NCBI GenBank assembly: GCA_941918925.1
Contig: OW799233.1
Coordinates: 75,953,797-76,017,796 of the forward strand
Source: Phyto melanocephala
Taxonomy: Eukaryota; Arthropoda; Insecta; Diptera; Rhinophoridae
DNA length: 64,000 nt
Reading direction: 5' to 3'
Shown here piece after piece: positions 20,001 to 31,671 of the stretch. Both the position numbers and the translations under genes were made by a program. The notes beneath the pieces are model-generated. The model was not told the origin of the DNA, did not search any database, and saw nothing but the letters and a program-made list of their open reading frames with translations. Each line of letters opens with the position of its first letter. Within the stretch, counting starts at the first letter, position 1.

Positions 20001-20394
20001 TCTCATTTTTATTTTGTATACATAGAATTCTGAATGTATGTAATAATAAACTAAGTGGAAGTTTAAGTGAAGGAAAAAATGTTACTTTTATTATTTTTAG
20101 GAATATTTTTGCAAATTATGAATCTTTATTTTTAAAACTCAATAGCATTGATCTTGCTTTTAGTTTGGAAATATATGCCAGATATATCCTTACTCTACTT
20201 TTCATTTTTCTAAGTAAATAGAATCAGAGATGCAAGTTTTCATAAATTGAACCAAAAATATTTAATAATTTAAAATAGAACTCAAGTAGTCAATAAATAG
20301 TAAGAACTGCGCTATCGAAATAGCGGGTTATATGCTAGTCAATGTATAAATTCTAAGTTTAAAATGTTTATATATTTATGCAATAAAAAAATAT

Positions 20395-21190
20395 ATTCAT
20401 AGACATGATTTAAAGTGAGTAAATCTACTCTTTTTTGCATATAAGTTATTATGCTCTAAAAAGGCCCAAACTGTTTTCCCGAATTTTCCCCTTTCTGCCC
20501 CGTTATGAATGAGTTTAAATTGACACTAAATTACATAATTTTTTATGTCTGGTGAAATCCCTATTATAAATTTTATGAAAATTGGCCCTGTAATTAGGAA
20601 TTATACACATTTTCCGGTATTTTTTGTACCTTTTTTATCCGCCTAAAAGCTTCCGAAAATTTCACCTAAATAATTGTCCATATTCTATTAGGCAATAATA
20701 ATTATCAAATTTTGTTCCCTTGAATAATATTAGAAAAGTTTCTTTTAAAAAAAGTACCAAAAATAGGGACAATTTTTATCCCTTATACATTTGAATTTGA
20801 AAAAAGTGCTGAATTCCTATTAATATTTTTTCGCGGATTACTTAAAACAGTTTGAACTTTTTTCCTAGCTTTATGTGTTTAGAAGTAACATAGGGTACCA
20901 CACATAGGATACCAAGAAATTATAGTTTTTCAACTTAGGTATTGAAAATTAATTTTTGTGCAAATTACAATACTTTTTCAATTTAATTTGTATCATTTTT
21001 AATTTAGCAAATATAAGACTACCGATTTAATTCTTTTTTACTCCCTTTAAGTACGAATTTCCAACAATCCCTTCTCAGTGGGGCTATAAATCGAAAGAGG
21101 AACCGATTGTCCAAATTTCATGTCTCTAGCTTTGTGCGTTCAGGTTGTGCGATGATGAATCAGTCAGTCAGTCACGTTACTCCTTTAAAT
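20395..21190. repeat. Second, inverted copy of segment B
   Basis: Reverse complement of 18350-19110 with scattered substitutions, from CATAGACATGATTTAAAG to ATGAATCAGTCAGTCAGTCA. It lies just outside the foldback arm, so it is probably what remains of a second copy inserted or recombined nearby. Confidence 0.75.
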
Positions 21191-21194
21191 ATAT

Positions 21195-21390
21195 AAAATG
21201 GGGTCGGATATGAAAATTGCAGAAATTTCACACGGAATGCAATAAACTTTTAGAAGCAACTATATGTTCCTCAGATCTGAATATGGTATCAATCTTTTGG
21301 AAAATGAATCGCTATTGAAATTCAGCATAATCGCCCCATACCTTTCCGAAATATAAGCAAATAAACACGACTGCCTCTGTTTTTTCTCAT
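21195..21390. repeat. Scrambled TATACCC-family fragments
   Basis: 21196-21240 matches the family right half (ATGGGGTCGG, GAAATTTCACACGGAATG) on plus. 21245-21390 matches 650-750 on the minus strand (ATATGTTCCTCAGATCTGAA). Two pieces in opposite orientation are joined. Confidence 0.6.
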
Positions 21391-21660
21391 ACTTTTACTA
21401 CCAAAAATTAAAATTCTTAGCCATAGAATAATTTATAGGTACCTTTGTTACTATTTGTAGATATAATATGTCTCTAGAGATATTCGTGAAAAATTTTGGA
21501 TAATGCGTGCTTTAACGGGTAAAGTCAAAGGCAAAAATTTTTTTGAAAAACATATATTCCAAAAATTTACAAACTAAAATCAATTTTTACTAGCTTCTAG
21601 ACAACCGAGAGAGTCAATATTGGTATCATCTGAAAGGACTTGACTACCGTAATATAAGTA

Positions 21661-22956
21661 CAGTCGACTCTTGGTAATTTGAAACTCGTTAATTTGAATC
21701 TCGCAATAATTTGAACTGTTTCCAGGTCCCTTGAAAAACATTCAATAAATTGAAAAAAAACCTTTGTAATTTAGTCCCCTCGATAATATGAAATTATTTA
21801 AATGGCATATTTATCGCCGACGCGCTATATCTTGAACTTTTTGGCTCTATGCTCTATAATTTGAATTATTTTAAAATGCTGTGTATTATACAGCATACAT
21901 ATGCATGTAAAAAAAAGAAAATAAAAATCATTTATTTTAGTTTATACATATGCGTTACTCTTTAAAAATTTTGTCTTGTCCATCGACGTTTTATAATTTG
22001 AAGCTTGATTTTCCTACGCTCTATAATTTGAATTGGTTTCTGTTTTTGAAAAATAAACAAAAATAAAATTGATTTTGTTTATGCCACAACGTCAACATCT
22101 ACTTAGAACAAAAATCTTTTGCAAAAATCTTTTGCAAATGTAACAGTTATTTATTTCTTTTTTTTTTTTTTTTTTTGACGAATTAACAATTGTGTGGCCA
22201 GTATTTCGCGTACTGGATATTAGTAAGTAGTCTTGTGCCTTTTTTTCAAACGTTTGTGGTTTTAATTAAATGAAAACAAGCGCCTTTCCATTAAAGAAAA
22301 ACAACTTGTGATTGAGGCTGCAGATAATGGACAGTTAAAGATGTTGCTCAAAAATTCGGGATTTTGCCATCAACATTAACCATGATTTTGAAAAACAGAA
22401 ATCGCATCACCGAATCAACGTTAAGGGAGGTAGAAAACGGTCACGTACGGCTCAATTTCCTTATCTTGAGTAATGCTTGATAGAATGGATTCGTCAGTGC
22501 AGAGACCAAAACATTCTGCTACCATTTATAACTGCTTCAGGAAGTGAGGTTTTACGCAAAAGTTTTCAGCTCAATTACCATATTCACCGGAAGTTACGCA
22601 CCCTCATCCAGGATGAATTTTTTGGGTGAAGAAGATGAAGCAGACGATGATGAGCAGCCACAAGCTACAGTTTCATTTAGTGAAGCAATGACAAGTCTAA
22701 CTACATAACGCTCCTACGCTCTCATTGGACAAAGACAGATTTAATTCGTTCACTAAAAAAAAAATACGGACTTTTTTCATTATAATTTAGTACTAGTTAA
22801 AAATAAAAAATCTGAAATTTTAATTAAACTTTTGTTAATTTGAATTTTTTTCTATCTCCCTCTTGATAATAAATATGAAATCTTGTTAATATGAAAACTT
22901 GATAATTTGAACTTTTTCTCTGGTCCCTTGAATTTCAAAATATCGAGATTTGACTG
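21661..22956 (+). mobile_element. Pogo/Tigger-like element, internally deleted
   Basis: Starts CAGTCGACTCTTGGTAATTT and ends with the inverted counterpart ATATCGAGATTTGACTG. TA dinucleotides flank both ends (21659-21660, 22957-22958), the expected target. The subterminal regions are rich in (GA/TA)ATTTGAA words in inverted arrangement. 1296 bp is about half the length of an autonomous pogo element. Confidence 0.75.
22270..22710 (+). pseudogene. Pogo-type transposase remnant
   Basis: Broken frames give SIKEKQLVIEAADNGQLK, FGILPSTLTMILKNR and, later, EWIRQCRDQNILLP. This is the N-terminal helix-turn-helix pair of CENP-B/pogo transposases, which bind the element ends. An acidic stretch EEDEADDDEQPQATVSFSEA follows, normally near the C-terminus. 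The DDE catalytic core between them is absent and several frameshifts are present. Non-functional. Confidence 0.65.
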
Positions 22957-23680
22957 TACTATAAAAAAATTAAATTGCATGTTGGCTGGCACTACATAAT
23001 GGCGGACAATAAATTTATATATAGGCCAACTCTGGTATTTTAAAATGTAACTTCTAGATCTCCCTCAATATTGGTATCAAATGAAATAGCTTGACCAGTA
23101 GAATACAGTAAATTATTAAAAATTAACGAAAGAAATTTATTTAACCCCATCAATATGGGCATCAAATGAAAGGGCTTGACTAGTGGAATACAGTCAACTA
23201 CATAACAATTCAAAATTGAGGATAGCTTCGGAAATAATAAAGAAAAAATGACGTATAACATAAAATATAGGTTAAGCAATATACTATAAAAAATAAATAA
23301 TTTGCTTTAATATTTTTTGGAAATTATTTTTCTTAGTTGTTTAACATTTTAAGTAACATCTTTACATATTTTACGTTTTCTTTTTTTGTATTTATTTAAT
23401 TTCTATTATGTGTTTTAAGGGACTTATTTCTTGAACCACATTTACTATTACTATTATACATATATTATTTTTATATAAACTGTCATTAAAAAAAATAATA
23501 ATAATCTTACGATAAAAACCTTATGTAAATTTTGTGCCTTTAAGTGTGTTTGTGTGTGTTTTTTTTTTTTTTTTTTGTATTAAAGGAACTATCTTCTTAA
23601 TGAATTGTCAGGTGTTTACGACGTCAACTTCTATGTATCTTGGTTGAGGTATTGGCTTAACGATTTCCTGATCAACCCCT
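22957..23680. other. No gene seen
   Basis: AT-rich. GGCTTGACTAGTGGAATACA-type words repeat at 23090 and 23170 (a short local duplication with TCAAATGAAA). A T-rich run lies at 23560-23576. Confidence 0.4.
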
Positions 23681-23691
23681 TTGCGACGGCA

Positions 23692-24420
23692 TTACGATCG
23701 CAGTTTTGTGATTGCTAGAGCAAATATCAATATTGTCGAGAGAACGAGTGCTGTGCAGCTAAGATGTTGGCTGTTCGAGTTGATGAGTTCTGGTGTTAGA
23801 GGAAACGTTGAGTTGCTTAGTTGCTTCTGGATTGCCTTGAAATGGTTTTGCATGTGTGTTAGTTCTCGGAGTTGTGTTGCATACTGGTCCGTTATTGGCG
23901 TTGAAAGGTTAGTTGCCATGAATTAGATTCTTCCAAATTGTTGCGTTGATAAGTTTGAGACATTTCCGAGGCTTGTGTAGGATGATATCGTTGTGGTGGA
24001 TACCGATTGTTGGCCGGACATATGTGTAAAATCGTGTTTGAGAATGCAATTTGAATTAATAGTTAATAACCCAGAGCCATCTACATTTAATGTTATGATT
24101 TCCTTTTCATATACTGCAGTGGCTAGCGTGAATGATAGTGTTGCAAACCTATATCAATTCATTTTTGTGGGTGAGGGGTATCCAGGTGACGTTTGTTGAA
24201 ATTGTTTTTAGAAATCAATTTGGCATAGTAACGTTGTTGAAAAGGTTGATTTTGCATGCACAGATTTCTGCACCGAAATTGTATTGGAGCTGAATGTTGT
24301 AGCATATAAATGTGTTTTGACTGATGACATCACAAGATTCCAATTGCAATGATGAAATCAAAAAATAATGTTAACGTGTTGGTTTTATGACTAGCATGGA
24401 ACTGGATGGTTTTATTTGTA
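23692..24420 (-). pseudogene. Envelope-like protein remnant, C-terminal part
   Basis: Broken minus-strand frame with several Cys residues. It is followed by a coiled-coil-like stretch (TQLRELTHMQNHFKAIQKQL) and a hydrophobic span (CTALVLSTILIFALAI) with a basic tail. This is the layout of the membrane-anchor end of an insect retroelement envelope protein. Stops and frameshifts interrupt it. Its separation from the rest at 26160 is due to an insertion. Family assignment is inferred from position after a BEL/Pao integrase. Confidence 0.5.
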
Positions 24421-24759
24421 CCATCGCACAGTGTGGTAGATCGCAAATCTAATTGGACAAAATTAATAAGTCGCATTGGGTTCACTTAATACTTATGAAA
24501 TAAATAAAAAATTGAGTTTAAATATATAAAAGACGATTTTTTTAATAAAATGATGCAAAAATAAACAGTTCTCACTGTCAAGAAAAAATAACATTAACAT
24601 AAATAATAATTCTAAGCTTAATTGTAGCTATAAACATATTTACTAGCATTAAGATTGAATATAACTAAGATTCATGGTTAATAAAATTATTATGTAAGTT
24701 TTATCGTAAGGCGTCGGAAATAATCATTTTAATATCAAAACGTTTTTAATATATAGGGT
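24421..24759. other. No gene seen
   Basis: AT-rich sequence between the envelope remnant and the mariner relic. No recognisable boundary or motif. Confidence 0.4.
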
Positions 24760-25195
24760 CCGCCAAACAACTTTTTTTTTGAAACAGGGCGCAAAACATC
24801 GAGTGTAGCTTCGGCTGTGTGACACGTAGCGCCGTCCTGTTGAAACCAAATGTTGTCAATATCCTCCTCTTAAATGTTTGTGAACAAAAATTCGTTCAAC
24901 ATGGCCCGATAACGATCGCCATTGACTGTAACGGCCACTCCTTGCTCATTTTTGAAAAAAGAAAACTTGCCCAATTATGCCTCTGGAACAAAATCCTCAC
25001 CAAACAGTGACTTGTTTTGGGTCTATCGGCTTTTCAATGTATACGTGCGGGTTTTCTGTGCCCCAAACGCGACAATTTTGCTTGTTTACATGCCCACTTA
25101 GCGAAGCGTATACACAACCATATTCATTCAGCGGAAGGATAAAACTAATTATCTGTGTTACCATTCACGATATAAGCACTAGTTGAAAAAAAACG
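24760..25195 (-). pseudogene. Mariner-type transposase remnant (DDE domain)
   Basis: The minus strand encodes, with frameshifts, VTVWCGF, GVAVTVNGDRYRAMLNEFLF and DNIWFQQDGATCHTAEATLD. The last holds the second catalytic Asp of the insect mariner-like DDE family. The N-terminal DNA-binding part and the third acidic residue are missing. A stop follows the FLFTNI segment. It is one of three relics of this broad family in the window (others at 51249 and 62694). Confidence 0.7.
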
Positions 25196-25284
25196 TTAGA
25201 TGGCGACCCTTTATAATTGTTTTCTTTACTAGTTTTTGCTTTATTATATTAAACATATACATAAATACACATAGGGCTTTTAAT

Positions 25285-25735
25285 TTATTCACTTTCATAT
25301 ACATCGTTAAAGGATTCTTCCTCCTCAAAAGCATCAACAGATAATAATGAAATAACTTCTTTTGTTATCAAACCTCGAACTCAAAAGGGAATGTGACGTA
25401 AACTTGCGATAAAAGGATCCGAAGAAATTAAGAATCGTTTGAAAAGATGTGCATTTGTGTCCAATTTTTGATGTTTTTCTAGTAAACAACTTTCAGGCAA
25501 CATATACGGTTTATCAAGCCAAACTGAATTTGATTTTAAGAAACGGTCACGATGTCTTCTACTTTTGATCCATTATTCGGCCAGCTTAAAACAAATAATA
25601 TTTATTTTTGCCTTAAGATTTCTTTTCACGTCTTCTGGTATATTTTGAAAACCACACCTAACCATTATTAATGCCAATAAGACCTCCTTGCGACGTATTT
25701 TCCTTTTGCGAAAGAGTGAAGGTCATACTGAAAAA
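25285..25735 (-). pseudogene. Unidentified degenerate coding frame
   Basis: One minus-strand frame of about 148 codons runs to TAA 25285-25287 with only two internal stops. It has protein-like content: FRKRKIRRKEVLLALIMVRC at the start, SRRHRDRFLKSNSVWLDKPY in the middle, and an acidic end. A splice-acceptor-like TTTTAATTTTTCAG precedes it. I do not recognise the family. The RxxFxKxNxxWL pattern loosely resembles the N-terminal part of the split gene at 54041-54340, but that is weak. Confidence 0.45.
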
Positions 25736-26159
25736 TTAAAAGAAAAAAATGTCTGGCGGTCGCAAAAATGCGCCAGCTGTTTTTGGTTTACCTTAAATTG
25801 AACATCTGAAAGATTAACCCAAATATAGTTTTACACCAGAACAATCTGGAATAAACAGCTTTAACTCAACTTAAAAAAATAAAATATTTAATTTTTTGCA
25901 CTTTCTGAACTGTTAAAAAAAATTTTTATTTTAATTCTTATAATGGAAATATTTAAATGAAAATCGTAATACATTTTTCTGAAATGAAGCTATATAATTA
26001 TAAAAAAAATTATGACAATAAAATCAACGTAGCCTTTTTAATCAAAAAAAAAAAAAATACGATTATCTTTGAAATCTGAATGCACGAGTTGACAACAACT
26101 GAGTTTAAAGCTGACTTTTTCCTAATCAGAGTTTAAAACAAAAAAGACCAAACATAAAT

Positions 26160-27250
26160 TACAGTTACCTATTGTATTGAGAAGCTCATTAAACGATCAG
26201 AAGGAATGTTGCCAAACATTATCTTTTTTAATTTTTTCCAGCTAAATTTGCGATTTACCACAATGTGCATCGTGTGATTTATAGCATTGGGGACCGAAGT
26301 TAAATTTTATAACTTAAAATTTTCATGACTTTTTAATGGTAATGTTTTGTTAAATACCGCATGATCTTGAGTAAGTCCACACTTTATATTCATCAATTTA
26401 TACAATTCTAATAAATCATTTTCAGGTGCAGGTAATTACAAAGATTAAGATATATGAAATTTGATTTGTCTTATTAAAGCTTCCAGTTGTCTTGGCATTA
26501 GTAACAGTTATTTAATCCTTCCATGATGAATAGCAGACAGCGCGTCCAAAATAAATGTCTGCATTCTTCTCAAATTGTTGGAAACGAGTGATAGCTGTGT
26601 TATACCTTCATTGAATTGTTAAGTTAACTTTATTTGGAATAATTCTTCTTTTCTTTGCTGCTGATTCTTAGTTATTTCATTTATTTTTGTAAGAATATTG
26701 TCGAAGTTGAGTTTCGCGGATATTTGACCTTGTTTAACAATGTTCATCGTGGATTTCATTACTGAAGTTTGATTCTATAGAAATCTCAGAATAAATGAAT
26801 CGTTTTGCTTTAGTTTTGTTATGGTGGCTGACATTTGCTTGGCACATTCGGAGTCAAGAACTGAACTGAATGAGTTTTCAATATCCGACGAAATCAACTG
26901 CTCCTCTTTTACTTCGCGATGTTTGCAGAAACCTGTTCTTAAATGTTAAGTCAGTTATCATATCTTGGAAGTGGTCATCGTATTAAGACATGCTGTATTT
27001 GGCTTTATTTACGTACAAAGTTGTCACAATGTGGAGCTCCCATTAAGTATGAGAGCTGTATTTGCCCAATACGACGATAGACTGTAATACACAAACAAAT
27101 TCCACTGGCTTGTGGCCAGTTAATTTCTAATTTTGTTTGGAATCGTTCAATTTTAATTGAGTTTTTAAGTACTAAAAGTAATATGAACATCATTGCTATT
27201 ATTGTTATGAAGCTTAGATTATGTGAAAAGCGTGCCCGTTTGACTTCAGA
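26160..27250 (-). pseudogene. Envelope-like protein remnant, N-terminal and middle part
   Basis: Directly follows the integrase C-terminus and begins with a hydrophobic span (FITIIAMMFILLLVL) that could be a signal or anchor segment. Farther on, a basic cleavage-like site is followed by a helical, coiled-coil-like region rich in Asn/Gln/Lys with frameshifts. Layout is compatible with an insect errantivirus or BEL envelope. Multiple stops; not functional. Confidence 0.45.
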
Positions 27251-28285
27251 TTTGGTTGTTTGATCTTCGTCAGAGATGGTGGTTGATGTGATCGTTTGGG
27301 TTCTTTTCTGTTCTATCTCTGAATTTTTCGGGTTCTCTATAGGAAGAAGCTCGAGACGATGTATCGTCCGTTTGAAAGTGCCAGCTGCAGTTCTAACATC
27401 GGCTACACGGATAGCTCCATTATTGCCCTGATAGACTTGAGTTATTCGTCTTAATGGCCACCTCATGAGTGTAGTGTTTTCTTTTTTTACGATGGCCGTG
27501 TCTTCTGGTTTGATGTAAGGACATGACGTTTTCTATTTATATTTTTGTTGTAATTCGTGCAGGTATTCACTAAGCCGCTGCTTCCAGAACAGGAGTTTCA
27601 ATTGAAATACCAATTGCCATCGTGATAGGGAGTGACGTTTCTTTATCACGGCTTTCTCCAATCAGTAAGTATCCTGGGATCAGTGCTGCTAGATCGGCAG
27701 GATTATAAGATTGGGGACACAGTGGTCGAGAATTCAGAAATGCTTCCATTTCCATAATAACTGTCTGCAAATCTCCATATGTTAGAGAAGCTGATGTCAC
27801 ACTCCGAAGCAAATGGTGCTTTGATGATTTTACTGCCGCCTCTCACAATCCTCTAAAATGGGGTGCTTTAGGCGGAATAAAATTGAAATTTATTCCCTTT
27901 GAGCTATGTACGTGTTGTAGTAATGGATTTTTAAGCATTTTTGGAGTAAATTGAATTAGCAAGTTGACAGTTTGTTGCTAGCACCAACAAAATTTGTTGC
28001 GTTGTCGAAGTATATGTTCTGACAACGTCCTTTTCTTCCGATAAAATTCCTTAAAGCTCCAAGGAAAGCATCAGATAGGTCGCTTACTAACTCGAGATTG
28101 GAAGGTTTCCCATGATCTGTTCACAAAGTTTGGGGCTAGCTTTGTTGCAACGTATGCATTTTTGAACAATGGATATGGCTGTTATTTTACCTTTTTTTGG
28201 CCAAAACCTTTGTCGCGTGATTGTTAGTAGAGCTTGTAACGACACGTTTACCATGGTTGCTGGGGTACGCTCACCGGTGTCCAGG
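27005..28285 (-). pseudogene. BEL/Pao integrase remnant
   Basis: Motifs in minus order: LLTITRQRFWPKKGK with IVQKCIRC (zinc-binding HHCC region, about 28230-28150); YGDLQTVIMEMEAFLNSRPL and ALIPGYLLIGES (end of the catalytic core, 27780-27640); and MRWPLRRITQVYQGNNGAIR with VADVRTAAGTFKRTIHRLEL (C-terminal domain, 27466-27345). The catalytic DDE region is partly lost and frameshifts separate the pieces. This enzyme would insert element DNA into the host genome. Confidence 0.75.
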
Positions 28286-31200
28286 GTCGTACAAAAATTT
28301 GTAAAAAAAAATTTGAACCAACATTTCATTTTTATCTTGAATATGGACAATAACAATAATAAAAAAGCAAAATGTTTGATAACAAACATAAAAAGAGAAC
28401 AATATACAATTAAAATCTACTAGTTGTTCTTCAAATATAAGAGCACCAATACTAAAGAAAAAAAAAACCTAATAAAAAAAATTTAGATCACCTATACAAG
28501 TAAAGCGTTCGCCAATTTAACCAGCACTAAATGGCTTGGTTGCTTTAGGTTTGAAACTTTTGTATTTATCAAAAACAACAACAGAAAAAAAGCCGCGGGT
28601 ATTTCAATTATTCTTCAAACTTAAGCGCACTCATTTAACAAGGAAAAGCAAAAAATTAAAAAAAAAAATTACCAAAATTTATAAGCAGCGAGGGTGCGCT
28701 AAGTTAGTGAGCACCTGTTTGGTTGTTTCTTATTTCAAACTTTATGTTTGAGTTGTGTGTTGCAAAGAATAACTAAATGTGTGAATCATTATTGCCAACC
28801 CACAGCTTAGTTTACACTTTCAGAAAGTGAAAAAATACCCAATTTTAATGATAAAGAACCTAAAAAAAATTTATTTAAAAATAGTTTAAGTCTATCGGCT
28901 GTATTCATAATAACTATTTCAGTTTTATTAGAGGGGTATTTGAATGATATATATGGAATAATTGTCAAATAAGCCCTTAATAAACCTACAACAATTATTA
29001 TAAATACAGGCATATGTTTTTTTAAACATACTTATGTTAAAATTTACAACAAAAACCCATAAAACAACATAAAACGTTTGCACAACAAATGATACAAGTA
29101 CTTATGTATGCCTAATTTTTAGTGTTAGTAATATATATAAGCTTTTTAATTTAGCAGTTACCCAAGAGTGGCAACAATGGTGTGTATGAAGTTATGTGAG
29201 TGTGAGGAATTTAAAACTTGTGTTGTTTAAGTCATAAATTCTTCATTTTATGAACAACATTGGCAAGGAGCGGACGTTAATTTTAAAATGGCATGTAATT
29301 GCGTTATTGAGAGTTTATTAAACAAACCCTTTTCGCAATTAAAAACTGAAGAAAAATCCGATTTTATTTCAAAAGGTAGACCAACACCCCCTTTGCCAAA
29401 TCTCACTTGTACAGTGAATTCAAAAAACCGTACTTTTACTAGGCACTTTTTTGTGTCTAGTTATAAAGAAAAATCTTGGCTATGCGGTTGTCCCGTTATT
29501 AATAAGTTATTTTGCTGGAATTGTTTGCTTTTTGCAAAAAATAGCGAAAAGGGTGTTTGGACTGCAGGTTATAATGACTTAAATCATTTAACATCGGCAA
29601 TGACAAAACATCAAATGAGTCAAGCACATATTAATAACAGCATATCATTAAAAACATTTGGGGATGTGCGCGTTGATTTTTTACTTGATGAACAAAAACG
29701 AATTTCAGTTTCAAGACATAATGAACAAGTTTCAGAAAACCGTCAAGTAATTCAACGACTTGTAGATACCGTATGCTTTTTAGGATCACAAGAACTAGCT
29801 TTTAGAGCCAATGATGAAACTGAGAAATCAGAAAATAGAGGGAATGATATTGAATTACTGCACCTAATTGCCAAATATGACAGTAAACTAGATCGCCATT
29901 TATCTTCATCACAATATTTCAAGGGCACTTCTAACCACATTCAGAATGATTTGATTAATGCGATTGGTACTGTAGTTTTAAATAATATTGATATAGAGAT
30001 CAACAAAGCTACGTTTCTTTCTGCAATGTTGGATGAAACAACAGATATAAAAAAAAAAGTCCCAATTGTCGTTCGTTTTTAGATACGTTGATTGCAAAGG
30101 TATTGTGAGGGAGAGATTTTATAAGTATTTGGATATAAGTGATAGTCGTACAGCCAAAACCATTTCTGAAAAGCTTATTGACTTAATAAAAAGTAAGAAT
30201 TGGGGAGCAAAACTAATAGCTCAGACTTACGATGGTGCACCTGTTATGTCAAGTGATTTAAATGGTACTCAGGCTAAGGTTAGGGAGATGTTTCCAAGTG
30301 CTATGTTTATACACTGCAATGCACATGTTTTAAATCTAGTTCTTTCACAATCAGTAAGCTATATTCAAGAAGTGAACATATTTTTTACCACTTTGAACGG
30401 ATTGTCAGCATATTTCTCCCACTCAACTAAGAGATCTAAATTTTTTGATCAGGTTCTAAAGCGAAGACTTCCGACTATTGCTACCACGACATGGAATTAT
30501 TCATCTCGACTTGTTCATATAGTTTTTGCATACCGTCTTGATCTCATATTATTATTTGAAGAGATAATAGATGATCCAGACACTTGGGGCGAGGATGCTA
30601 TTCAAGCTAGAGGATTTCTTCAGTTTTTATGCACTTTTAACACAGTTTTCATGTTGGAAACGTTTCATGACATATTTGCATCTACTGACATTCTATTTGA
30701 TATTCTTCAAACGAAATCATTAGATATTCAATATTGTTTTGAACACATAAAATTAACTAAAGAAAAAATATTGGAGTACAAATCAAAGTTTGATGACATT
30801 TTTAGTCGGACAAAAAGCTGTGTTTGTGCGATTTTCAAGCGGGGTGAAAGTTCAGATAGTTTCCAATTACGATACAAGTCCTTATTTAATAAAGTAATTG
30901 ATACCTTATTAACTCAAATGGATACGAGGTTTAGATCTTTTGAAAATATGAAATTTTTGGAGCTTTTAAATTCAAAGAGATATGTTGATTACCAAAGTGA
31001 ATTTCCCCATGAAGCTTTCGGAAGTCTTCAGAAATCCTACGGATTGTTTTTTGATTTTATTAAACTTAAAAATGAATTAGTTGTATATTATTCGCATTTA
31101 AAGTTCCGTGAAATATTTATTAAAGATATTCCTGGAACTTTAATACATTTAGATTTAAAAGACACATTTTCTGAAATTTTTCATTTGAGCACATTAATAA

Positions 31201-31665
31201 TAACAATTCCTGCATCAACCAGTTCCATAGAAAGATCCTTTTCCGCTCTTAAAAGAATAAAGACATATTCACGAAACCAAATGCATGAAGAAAGATTGTC
31301 GGAATTGGCAATTATTTCGATTGAAAAACAATTTCTTAAAAGTTTAAAAACAAAAAATTCTTTTTATGATGAAGTGATCGAAACTTTTGTAAAAAAAACT
31401 CGGCGTATTGAACTAATATATAAGTAAAAATATTATAAAAAAAATAAAACCCAAAAAAAAAATTAAATACAAATAAAATAAATTAAAAAAAAATATATAA
31501 AAAAAACAAAAAAAATCGAAACTAAAAAAAATGTAAATTAAATAAAATGGGGCCTTTGTCTATCACGTCCTTGTCGTGGTCCTGGAGAAAACCGAGTATA
31601 GACGTTATATGAAAGCTCAAAAGTAGGAGAGAACACCTTAACTAAAACCTCACGGCACGTCACTG
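28282..31665 (+). mobile_element. hAT transposon encoding a ZMYM1-like transposase
   Basis: Candidate termini are CAGGGTCGTAC (28282) and the inverted CAGTGACGTGC (31665 on minus), which agree at 8 of 11 positions and look like hAT ends. No matching 8-bp target duplication was found, so the ends are tentative. The left end abuts BEL/Pao integrase and the right end abuts copia integrase. The spans 28430-29287 and 31428-31665 are AT-rich non-coding parts of the element. Confidence 0.6.
29288..31427 (+). pseudogene. hAT transposase (ZMYM1-like), one frameshift
   Basis: Starts at ATG 29288. The N-terminal part has a TTF/MYM-type zinc-binding pattern (SWLCGCPVINKLFCWNCLLF, then HxxxxxH in HQMSQAHINN). 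The DDE/RNase-H-like domain follows with MLDETTDI and DGAPVMSSDLNGTQ, and the C-terminal dimerisation motif is TIPASTSSIERSFSALKRIK. The frame breaks at a run of ten A near 30050; removing one A aligns the upstream frame with QLSFVFRYVDCKGI downstream. Apart from that the ~710 codons are open. The break may be real or a homopolymer sequencing error. The protein cuts and pastes the element. Confidence 0.85.
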
Positions 31666-31671
31666 ACAACA

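Larger units (their letters stand above)
17210..20345. mobile_element. Foldback-like element with tandem-repeat inverted arms
   Basis: The outer segment 17213-17290 (TTAGCATACTACCTGCTACT...) matches the reverse complement of 20270-20345 (...ATAGCGGGTTATATGCTAG). Inside lie an array of ~125-bp repeats (17490-18345) and the same array inverted (19150-20000), flanking a unique centre (18350-19110). Long inverted arms made of tandem repeats are the design of Drosophila foldback and Galileo-type elements. No transposase frame is seen. Termini are by eye and no target duplication was found. Confidence 0.6.
23600..28285 (-). mobile_element. Decayed BEL/Pao-type element with envelope-like region
   Basis: Minus-strand order is integrase zinc-binding region (28285-28090), integrase core and C-terminus (27850-27300), then an envelope-like coding region (27250-26160 and 24420-23690). 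The envelope part is split by 1.7 kb of foreign sequence (24430-26150). No LTR pair was recognised. The 5' half of pol is missing; homology stops at the left end of the hAT element at 28282. Many stops and frameshifts mark an old copy. Confidence 0.6.

Noticed and set aside
23681..23926. 81-codon plus-strand frame
   Set aside because: Antisense to the envelope-like remnant, which has the better protein features on minus.
28282..31665. Exact hAT ends with 8-bp target duplication
   Set aside because: The end sequences look plausible, but flanks CGGTGTC and ACAACAAG do not match, so the boundaries stay tentative.
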